NCBI RefSeq assembly: GCF_000720485.1
Contig: NZ_JOAX01000038.1
Coordinates: 32,971 to 96,970, forward strand
DNA from: Streptomyces ochraceiscleroticus
GTDB lineage: Bacteria > Actinomycetota > Actinomycetes > Streptomycetales > Streptomycetaceae
DNA: 64,000 nt
Direction: 5' to 3'
This document shows positions 45,418 to 51,942 of this stretch, in pieces (within the stretch, counting starts at the first letter, position 1; the number at the start of each line of letters is the position of its first letter). The translations under genes were made by a program, and so were the position numbers. The notes under the pieces were generated by a model. It was not told the DNA's origin. It made no database searches and saw only the letters and a list, made by a program, of their open reading frames with translations.

Positions 45418-45486
45418 TCAGGAGAGTCGCATCATCAGCGGGAGGACGGGAGAACTGCCGGTACTGCACGGTCGACTAGGATCCAT
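45418..45486 (-). CDS. Candidate leader peptide upstream of corA (22 aa)
   Basis: ATG 45486 is preceded by GGAGGAGG, one of the best ribosome-binding sites in the window, with a 10-base spacer. It encodes 22 residues, MDPSRPCSTGSSPVLPLMMR plus two, with prolines at positions 3, 6, 14 and 17. Proline-rich leaders control the Mg2+ transporter genes mgtA and mgtCBR in Salmonella by ribosome stalling. By analogy this could sense proline-tRNA or Mg2+, but that is inference. Stop to corA: 255 bases. Confidence 0.4.
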   Translation of the reverse strand: MDPSRPCSTGSSPVLPLMMRLS

Positions 45487-45629
45487 GCCAGTCCCACCTC
45501 CTCCGGCCGGTCCCTGCTGGGGGACGACGTCTTTCGCTGACCAGATGGCAAGGCTATCAGCCGCCTGAACCGTTACGGCCCCGCTCCGCCGCCGCTTTGC
45601 CTGTTCCATACCGGGCACCCGGCCGGGCC

Positions 45630-45635
45630 TATGCT
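45630..45635 (+). promoter_or_regulatory. -10-like TATGCT six bases before the SUFU-domain gene
   Basis: TATGCT, then CGCCGC, then ATG 45642. No ribosome-binding site, so probably a leaderless mRNA. Confidence 0.45.
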
Positions 45636-45641
45636 CGCCGC

Positions 45642-46226
45642 ATGTCTGACGTTCTTGAGCTGGTCGAGGCCCGGCTGCTGATGGCCCTGGGGAAGCCGGA
45701 CGCGCGCGCGGCGGTGACGTTCCTCGGTACGGACCGCATCGAAGTCCTGCGCTACGCCGACGCCGAGCTGGTGCGATACGTCACCCTCGGCATGTCCGCG
45801 AACCCCATGACCGATCCCTCCGCGGTACTTGCCGACCCCCTGCGCGGTCCTCGTGCGGAGCTGGTCCTCACGGTCCGCAACGGCCGCGCCGACACCGACA
45901 AGGTGCTCAGGTCGCTCGCCGTACTGGCCGCGTCCCCGCAGGTCGAGGGCGTCATCGTGGCCCCGGGCGCGTCCCTGGACGTGGGCGAGCCGCTGTGGCC
46001 GGGCGCCCCCTTCACCTCGGTGCTGGTCACCGAGGGCGGGGGACTGGTGGAGGACCTGGAGCTCGACGACCCCATGGAGCCGGTGCGCTTCCTGCCGCTG
46101 CTCCCGATGACGCCGAACGAGGCGGCCTGGAAGCGGGTGCACGGCGCGGCGGCCCTGGAGGAGCGCTGGCTGCAGCACGGCACCGACCTGCGGGACCCGC
46201 TGCGGAGCGGCGTACCCCTGGACTGA
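45642..46226 (+). CDS. Suppressor-of-fused (SUFU) domain protein
   Basis: A 194-residue protein of the bacterial SUFU-like family: VTFLGTDRIEVLRYADAELVRYVTLGMS, RAELVLTVRN and FLPLLPMTPNEAAWKRVHG. Bacterial members are cytoplasmic and often linked to toxin-immunity loci, but here it is a lone housekeeping-type gene with high codon bias. No toxin gene is adjacent. ATG 45642 is supported by the TATGCT hexamer just upstream. Confidence 0.82.
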   Translation: MSDVLELVEARLLMALGKPDARAAVTFLGTDRIEVLRYADAELVRYVTLGMSANPMTDPSAVLADPLRGPRAELVLTVRNGRADTDKVLRSLAVLAASPQVEGVIVAPGASLDVGEPLWPGAPFTSVLVTEGGGLVEDLELDDPMEPVRFLPLLPMTPNEAAWKRVHGAAALEERWLQHGTDLRDPLRSGVPLD

Positions 46227-46384
46227 CGCACTCCTGTGGGCTGACGCACCGAGATCGAAACGTCACCGTACGAAGATGGCGTGAACCGAGTGGCTGATTG
46301 GCCTGAAGGTGACAGCGGCAGGGCGGCGCAGCGCGGCCCCGGACGGGTGATCGTCCTTGACGCGCGGGCGGCCCTGGAGGACCG

Positions 46385-47032
46385 TTGAGCTTTATGAGGG
46401 GCGAACCCAGTTGCCCGAAGTGCGGTGGCCGGGTGCGGGCGCCCGGTCTCTTTGCCGACTCCTGGCAGTGCGACGTGCACGGCACCGTGCACCCGCTCCA
46501 GCCGGTGGTGCCGCCGAGCGTCGAAGCGCTGGCCGTGGTGGTCAATCGTGCGCGCGTTCCCGTGTGGATGCCGTGGCCGCTGCCGGTGGGCTGGCTGTTC
46601 ACCGGTGTGGCCTGCGCGGGGGACGACCGCAGCGGCGGCCGGGCCACGGCGGTGGCCTGCTCGGGACCCGGACCGCTGGGCGGGCCGGGCGAGCTGGTGC
46701 TGGTCGCCGAGGAGCTGGGCGTCGGCCTCGGCGCGCGGTACGCGGGCATCGACGGCCCGGACCCGGGCCCGCGCATGAAGGTGGACCGGTCGCCGCACGC
46801 CAAGGTGCTGGCCGCCGGCCGGCCGACCCCGATGTGGCACGTCGAGGGCGTCCCCGAGGACCGCGCGGTCTTCGCGGGCGAGGCGTGCGGGCTGTGGCTG
46901 TGGGCGGTCGTCTGGCCCGAGCAGTCGGGGCTGCTGATGTACGACGAGCTGGTCCTGACCGACCTGCGGGACGCGGGCGCCGAGGTCGACCTGCTGCCGT
47001 GCGGGGCGCTGTCGCCGCGCATCCTGTCCTGA
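46385..47032 (+). CDS. DUF6758-like hypothetical protein with N-terminal zinc ribbon
   Basis: A 215-residue protein starting at TTG 46385 (GGAGG 4 bases upstream) or ATG 46394. Residues 9-32 form a zinc-ribbon-like CPKCGG...WQCDVHG (Cys10, Cys13, Cys29, His32). The remainder has tryptophan-rich segments (VPVWMPWPLPVGWLFTGVAC; GLWLWAVVWPEQSGLLMYDEL). I recall it as conserved in streptomycetes, of unknown function. It precedes the PHP phosphatase gene by 135 bases. Confidence 0.78.
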   Translation: MSFMRGEPSCPKCGGRVRAPGLFADSWQCDVHGTVHPLQPVVPPSVEALAVVVNRARVPVWMPWPLPVGWLFTGVACAGDDRSGGRATAVACSGPGPLGGPGELVLVAEELGVGLGARYAGIDGPDPGPRMKVDRSPHAKVLAAGRPTPMWHVEGVPEDRAVFAGEACGLWLWAVVWPEQSGLLMYDELVLTDLRDAGAEVDLLPCGALSPRILS

Positions 47033-47167
47033 GAGGCGATTCCCGTCCTGCGAGGCGATCGGCCGGCCGTCAGGCCACCGGTTACCCTTTGAGGCGTCCC
47101 CTGTTGTCCGGCGCCCTGACCGGCCGTCCCCCGGTCCGCCGTCCCGTCCGTGTCTGGAGTCCGCGTC

Positions 47168-48043
47168 GTGCGTATCGACCTGCACACCCACTCCACCGCG
47201 TCCGACGGCACGGACACCCCCGCCGAACTGGTACGCAACGCCGCCGACGCCGGTCTGGACGTCGTCGCGCTCACCGACCACGACACCGTCGGCGGACATG
47301 CGGCGGCCAAGGCCGCGCTGCCGCCCGGCCTCACGCTCGTGACCGGCGCCGAGCTGTCCTGCCGGCTGCCGGCGCGCGACGGCAGCGGCGACGGCATCAG
47401 CCTGCACATGCTGGCGTACCTCTTCGACCCCGAGGAGCCGGAGCTCGCCCGCGAGCGCGAGCTGGTGCGGGACGACCGGGTGCCGCGCGCCCGCGGCATG
47501 GTCGCGAAGCTCCAGGAGCTCGGCGTGCCCGTGACCTGGGAGCAGGTCGCGCGGATCGCCGGGGACGGCGCCGTCGGCCGGCCGCACATCGCCACCGCCA
47601 TGGTCGAGCTGGGCGTCGTGCCCACCGTCTCGGACGCCTTCACCCCCGAGTGGCTGGCGAACGACGGGCGGGCGTACGTCGAGAAGCACGAGCTGGACCC
47701 CTTTGATGCGGTCCGGCTGGTCAAGGCCGCGGGCGGGGTCACCGTCTTCGCGCACCCGCTGGCCCTCAAGCGCGGCGTGTGCGTCCCCGAGAGCGCGATA
47801 GCCGAGCTGGCCGCCGCCGGACTGGACGGCATCGAGGTCGACCACATGGACCACGACGCGCCGACCCGGGACCGGCTGCGCGGCATCGCCGCCGACCTCG
47901 GCGTGCTCACCACCGGCTCCAGCGACTACCACGGCAGCCGCAAGACCTGCCGGCTCGGCGAGTACACCACCGACCCCGAGATCTACGGGGAGATCGTGCG
48001 CCGCGCGACCGGCGCGTTCCCCGTCCCGGGCGCCGGCGGCTGA
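47168..48043 (+). CDS. PHP-domain metal-dependent phosphatase (nucleoside bisphosphate phosphatase-like)
   Basis: A 291-residue PHP protein from GTG 47168 (GGAG upstream). Metal-binding motifs are all present: DLHTHSTASDG at residues 4-14, LTDHDT, the Glu of GAELSC, the His of GRPHIA, VFAHPLAL and the final SSDYHG. This is the YciV/RNase AM-like group, which acts on 3',5'-nucleoside bisphosphates and short 5'-phosphorylated RNAs; the substrate here is inferred from family only. Confidence 0.9.
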   Translation: MRIDLHTHSTASDGTDTPAELVRNAADAGLDVVALTDHDTVGGHAAAKAALPPGLTLVTGAELSCRLPARDGSGDGISLHMLAYLFDPEEPELARERELVRDDRVPRARGMVAKLQELGVPVTWEQVARIAGDGAVGRPHIATAMVELGVVPTVSDAFTPEWLANDGRAYVEKHELDPFDAVRLVKAAGGVTVFAHPLALKRGVCVPESAIAELAAAGLDGIEVDHMDHDAPTRDRLRGIAADLGVLTTGSSDYHGSRKTCRLGEYTTDPEIYGEIVRRATGAFPVPGAGG

Positions 48044-48170
48044 CCCGGGGCGCCCGGCCCCACTCCTCTCCGCTCCCAGCGGCTTCCCGGCGCCCCGCGC
48101 CGTCTTCCTCCTCCGTACACGCGCCGTGCTGCGCGGGTGCGTCCGTACCACCTCTCGCAAGGCCATCACC

Positions 48171-48776
48171 GTGCTCGACCTCGCTGTCTTCGGATCCCTC
48201 TTTCTCACGCTTTTCGTGATTATGGACCCCCCTGGAATCACCCCGATCTTCCTCGCCCTGACCTCCGGCCGTCCGGCCAAGGTGCAGCGCCGGATGGCCT
48301 GGCAGGCGGCGGCCGTCGCGTTCGGCGTCATCGCCGTCTTCGGTCTCTGCGGCCGGCAGATCCTGGCGTATCTGCACATCTCCACGCCCGCGCTGATGAT
48401 CGCGGGCGGGCTGCTGCTCCTGCTGATCGCGCTCGACCTGCTGACGGGGAAGTCGGAGGAGCCGACGCAGACCAAGGACGTCAACGCGGCGCTGGTGCCG
48501 CTGGGCATGCCGCTGCTGGCAGGGCCCGGCGCGATCGTGTCGGTGATCCTCGCCGTGCAGCACGCGCAGGGGTTCGCCGATCAGGTCTCGGTCTGGGCGG
48601 CGATCGCCGCGATCCACGTGGTGCTGTGGCTGGTCATGCGCTTCTCGCTGGTGATCATCCGGGTGATCAAGGACGGCGGGGTGGTACTCGTGACCCGGCT
48701 GGCCGGCATGATGCTCTCCGCGCTGGCCGTCCAGCAGATCATCAACGGCGTGACGCAGGTGGTCAGCGGCGCCTGA
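48171..48776 (+). CDS. MarC-family integral membrane protein
   Basis: A 201-residue protein from GTG 48171 with six membrane segments. The MarC family signature lies in the first helix region (LFLTLFVIMDPPGITPIFLALT) and in LGMPLLAGPGAIVSVIL. The family was once linked to multiple antibiotic resistance in E. coli, but that was later withdrawn; function is unknown. It lies 127 bases after the PHP gene and is followed by a strong terminator. Confidence 0.9.
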   Translation: MLDLAVFGSLFLTLFVIMDPPGITPIFLALTSGRPAKVQRRMAWQAAAVAFGVIAVFGLCGRQILAYLHISTPALMIAGGLLLLLIALDLLTGKSEEPTQTKDVNAALVPLGMPLLAGPGAIVSVILAVQHAQGFADQVSVWAAIAAIHVVLWLVMRFSLVIIRVIKDGGVVLVTRLAGMMLSALAVQQIINGVTQVVSGA

Positions 48777-48820
48777 GCCCCGGGACGGCCGGACCGTCCG
48801 CCGCGTCCCGGAAAACACGC

Positions 48821-48851
48821 CGCCCCCGTACGGATCGTCCGTACGGGGGCG
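48821..48851. terminator. 14-bp perfect inverted repeat terminator
   Basis: CGCCCCCGTACGGA and its complement around TCG, between convergent marC-like and small-protein genes. Confidence 0.85.
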
Positions 48852-48900
48852 CGGCTTCGACGGGCCGGTGGTCCGGCGGGCCGGGAAGCCGGGGGTCGCG

Positions 48901-49059
48901 CTACGAAGCGACCGCCGCGGAATCGGCGGGGCGGATGTAGATGCGCTGGCCGATTGCTGCGGCCTGCTGCACGATCCGGTTGACGGAGGCGGCGTCCACG
49001 ACGGTGCTGTCCACGGCGGTGCCGTTGACATCGTCAAGGCGCATGATCTCGAAGCGCAT
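48901..49059 (-). CDS. Small conserved protein (52 aa)
   Basis: ATG 49059 follows GGGAG. The 52-residue product begins MRFEIMRLDDVNGTAVDSTV and continues DAASVNRIVQQAAAIGQRIY to a short tail. From memory this sequence is highly conserved in Streptomyces. It has no membrane segment or cysteine. Function unknown; the strong conservation of so short a protein is notable. Confidence 0.8.
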   Translation of the reverse strand: MRFEIMRLDDVNGTAVDSTVVDAASVNRIVQQAAAIGQRIYIRPADSAAVAS

Positions 49060-49287
49060 AAAGGGCTTCTCCCTTCGTCTGATCCTCCTGAGGAGAACTA
49101 CTCGAACGGCACGAGTGCCTGTCATCGGTGTCAGGCGTGCCATAGGGGACAACGAAGTGTCCTGAGCAATAATTCCCTACGCTAAAGAAAATTTTCGCCA
49201 GACTAATTACTCACCAGTAAGTACGGTCGTCGCACGCCACCCGGCCGGTTGTGTCTCCCCCGCCCGCGCCAGGAGAATCGAACCGGT

Positions 49288-50220
49288 ATGAACGACGACC
49301 TCCGGCCCGCGGGCCCCACCGACCTCACCGCTGTCGTGGCGGGCATCGAGCGCACCAACGAGCTGCTCAACCGCGTCCTGGCCGAGGTCGCCACCACTCC
49401 CTCGACGCACGCGGTCTTCGTCGACGCCGGCTATCTCTACGCCGCGGCCGGCCGGCTGGTCACCGGTACGGAGGACCGCCGCTCCTTCGATCTCGACGCC
49501 GAGGGGATCATCGATGCGTTCATCGAGATGGCCCGCACGGTCTTCCCCGACAGCCGGCTGCTGCGGGTGTACTGGTACGACGGCGCGCGGCGCCGCATCC
49601 ACACCCTGGAGCAGCAGTCCATCGCCGAGCTCCCCGACGTCAAGGTCCGCCTCGGCAACCTCAACGCCAACAACCAGCAGAAGGGTGTCGATTCCCTGAT
49701 CCGCTCCGACCTGGAGTCGCTCGCCCGGCACCGCGCCATCAGCGACGCCGTGCTCATCGGCGGCGACGAGGACCTGGTCTCCGCCGTCGAGGCGGCGCAG
49801 GGGTACGGCGCGCGGGTGCATCTGTGGGGCATCGAGGCCGGCGACGGGCGCAACCAGGCCGAGCCGCTGCTCTGGGAGGTCGACAGCCAGCGCACCTTCG
49901 ACCTGGAGTTCTGCAAGCCGTACGTCACCGAGCGCACGGCCCACGACGGCGGCCCCGCGGGCACGACCGACGACGGCCCGGCCCCCAGCCGTGAGGACGT
50001 CCGCTTCGTCGGCGCGCAGGTCGCCGCCCAGTGGCTGGCCTCGCGCGGCCGGGACTGGACGGCCGACCTGCTGCCCGGGCACCCGTATCTCCCCGGCGCC
50101 GTCGACCAGGACCTGCTGACCACCGCCGAGGGTCTGCTTCGCCACTCCCTGCGCCCCTACGCGGATCTGCGGCGGGTGCTGCGGGACGGCTTCTGGGAGC
50201 ACGTACGGGCGCAGTTCTGA
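49288..50220 (+). CDS. NYN-domain protein (putative PIN-like ribonuclease)
   Basis: A 310-residue protein; ATG 49288 with AGGAGA upstream. The NYN/PIN-like core has the acidic metal-site residues in AVFVDAGYLYAAAG, YWYDGARRRI, KGVDSLIRSDLESLA and VLIGGDEDLVSAVEAAQ. The C-terminal ~90 residues form a separate helical domain. Such proteins process RNA, but no substrate is known for this one. The upstream gap is A+T-rich (about 49170-49220). Confidence 0.86.
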   Translation: MNDDLRPAGPTDLTAVVAGIERTNELLNRVLAEVATTPSTHAVFVDAGYLYAAAGRLVTGTEDRRSFDLDAEGIIDAFIEMARTVFPDSRLLRVYWYDGARRRIHTLEQQSIAELPDVKVRLGNLNANNQQKGVDSLIRSDLESLARHRAISDAVLIGGDEDLVSAVEAAQGYGARVHLWGIEAGDGRNQAEPLLWEVDSQRTFDLEFCKPYVTERTAHDGGPAGTTDDGPAPSREDVRFVGAQVAAQWLASRGRDWTADLLPGHPYLPGAVDQDLLTTAEGLLRHSLRPYADLRRVLRDGFWEHVRAQF

Positions 50221-50241
50221 GCCCGTACGCCGTCCGGGGCA

Positions 50242-50685
50242 TCAGTGCGCCACATACTCCGCGAGGCGCGCGAAGAAGCCGGTCCAGCCCGCCTTGGCCT
50301 GCGCGTACTGCTCGGCGGACAGCGTGCCACCGGTCTGCTGGAAGTCCATCTCGGTCTTGTCGCCGAGGCCGTTGAGCGCGACGGTGACCAGCTCGCCCTC
50401 GGCGTCCTCCGGCGCCGATGCGTCCTTCAGGGTGAAGACCAGCCGCTCGGGCGGCACGATCTCCCGGTAGACGCCGCCGAACGGCAGCTCGCCGCCGTCC
50501 TGGGTGCGCACGACCAGGTGCCACGCGCCGCCCGGCCGGACGTCCATCGCCATCCCCTCGACGGGGACCTCCAGCTCGCCCCCGTACCAGTACGCGAGGG
50601 CCTCCGGCGTCGTCCACGCCCGGAACACCCGGTCCCGCGGGGCGTCGAAGAGGCGAATGATCGAAATGCCGCTGTCGTCCGTCAT
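50242..50685 (-). CDS. SRPBCC/AHSA1-domain protein
   Basis: A 147-residue START-like fold protein. ATG 50685 follows GGAGGAC. The AHSA1 family pattern is clear: FDAPRDRVFRAWTTPEALAYWYGG, the GGAWHLVV strand, FGGVYREIVPPERLVFT, and the C-terminal helix QAKAGWTGFFARLAEYV. Such proteins bind hydrophobic ligands or modulate Hsp90-like partners; the ligand is unknown. Confidence 0.9.
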   Translation of the reverse strand: MTDDSGISIIRLFDAPRDRVFRAWTTPEALAYWYGGELEVPVEGMAMDVRPGGAWHLVVRTQDGGELPFGGVYREIVPPERLVFTLKDASAPEDAEGELVTVALNGLGDKTEMDFQQTGGTLSAEQYAQAKAGWTGFFARLAEYVAH

Positions 50686-50881
50686 GGCCGTCCGTCCTCC
50701 GTCATCGGGTGCGCGGTGGGCCCGAAGCCTGTGTCCGAGGGTCTGTGACCTGGCTGCGGCCTGCCTGCAGCCTGTGGCCCGCCTACAGATGGTCGCCCGG
50801 ACGGACGCGGCCGGCTTCCCGGAACGGCCGGCGGAGTGCCGTTCCGGCCATTCCGGGAGGGAGCGCGACGGAGGGCGCGCG

Positions 50882-51745
50882 CTACCGGCCGTCCGCCTCG
50901 TCCCAGAAGGCGACCAGGGCCGCCGCCGTCTCCTCGGGCCGGTCGACGTTGGGGGAGTGCTCGGCGCCCGCCACGACGGTGCGGCGCGCGCCGAGCCGCT
51001 CGGCCATCTCGTCCAGTTGCGGCACCGGCCAGGCGTAGTCGACGGCGCCGGACAGCACATGCTTGGGCAGCGGTACGGCGGCCAGCGCGGCCACCCGGTC
51101 GGGCTCGCCCGCTATCTGCCGGGCGGTGCCGATGAGCTGCTCCGGGACGGTGCCCAGCCAGCGCCGGTGCAGGAACTCGGCGACCTCCGGCGGAGTGGTC
51201 TCGCCCGCCGCCTCCGGAGGGTCCAGGTCCCGCATCGCCTGCCAGACGGCCTCCATCGTCAGCGTCGTCAGCGCGTCGATGAGCATTTTGGCGCGGGCCT
51301 GCTGCTCGGGGGCGACCGCCGCCGGCCCCGAACTCATCAGCGTCAGCGAGCGGTACGGCGCGGCGTCCTCGAGCACCGCGGCCCGTGCCAGCAGACCGCC
51401 GAGCGAGTGCCCCAGCAGATGGACCGGGCCCGCGTCGAGCGCCGCGGCCTGTGCGGCGATGTCCCGGGCCAACTCGCCCTGGGCGTACGCCTGTTCCTCG
51501 CGCGGCCCGGGCGACTCGTGCTGGCCTCTGCCGTCCACGGCCACGGCGCGGTACCCGGCCGCCGCCAGGGGCGCGAGCAGCGGGAGGAAGTCCTCCTTGC
51601 TGCCGGTGAAGCCCGGCACCAGCAGGGCGGTGCCGCGCACGGGGCCGTCGGGACGCGCGTCGTGCACCGCGAACTCACCCCGCCCGGTGGCGAGTCGGTA
51701 AGCACGAGCACACGTGGGCAGATCGAGGAACGGGGGCCTACTCAT
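50882..51745 (-). CDS. Alpha/beta hydrolase
   Basis: A 287-residue alpha/beta hydrolase. The nucleophile elbow is GHSLGG, preceded by VDGRGQHES; the likely oxyanion region is LVPGFTGSKEDF; the catalytic His is in AGAEHSPN, and the acid in SGAVDYAWP. It lacks a signal peptide. Substrate unknown. It lies upstream of the SRPBCC gene on the same strand, about 200 bases apart. The 197 bases before its start include several CGTACGG-rich repeats. Confidence 0.88.
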   Translation of the reverse strand: MSRPPFLDLPTCARAYRLATGRGEFAVHDARPDGPVRGTALLVPGFTGSKEDFLPLLAPLAAAGYRAVAVDGRGQHESPGPREEQAYAQGELARDIAAQAAALDAGPVHLLGHSLGGLLARAAVLEDAAPYRSLTLMSSGPAAVAPEQQARAKMLIDALTTLTMEAVWQAMRDLDPPEAAGETTPPEVAEFLHRRWLGTVPEQLIGTARQIAGEPDRVAALAAVPLPKHVLSGAVDYAWPVPQLDEMAERLGARRTVVAGAEHSPNVDRPEETAAALVAFWDEADGR

Positions 51746-51891
51746 GGACCAGAGGCTATCCGGGACGGATGTCCGGCGGGTGCCGGAGAGATGACGTCCG
51801 CCTGCTCCGCCGTACGGCGTACGGCGTAGCGCGTACGGCCGTAGGGCGGGCGGCAGCGGACGCCGTCCGCGCGGGCCGCCCGTCCGTACGA

Positions 51892-51929
51892 CGACGGCCC
51901 CGTACCGCCTGAGCGGTACGGGGCCGTCG
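51892..51929. terminator. 17-bp perfect inverted repeat terminator
   Basis: CGACGGCCCCGTACCGC and its complement around CTGA, 13 bases after the helicase stop (minus strand). Confidence 0.88.
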
Positions 51930-51942
51930 ATGGCCTGCGGGA

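Larger units (their letters stand above)
45163..45641. other. corA leader region and divergent promoters
   Basis: A 479-base region with no full-length gene. On the minus strand it contains a 22-codon leader ORF with a strong ribosome-binding site (45418-45486) and, 20 bases after its stop, a stable hairpin CACCG-CTTCG-CGGTG (45384-45398). Another ~220 bases then run to corA. The plus strand carries the SUFU-gene promoter at its right end. The long leader suggests post-initiation control of corA. Confidence 0.5.

Noticed and set aside
45642..46226. SUFU-domain gene as an immunity gene of a toxin system
   Set aside because: No toxin-like gene or secretion signal is adjacent, and the codon use and neighbourhood are those of core genes.
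45752..48508. A 918-codon open frame on the minus strand
   Set aside because: It is antisense to the SUFU, DUF6758-like, PHP and MarC-like genes; low-complexity Ser/Arg/Pro composition.
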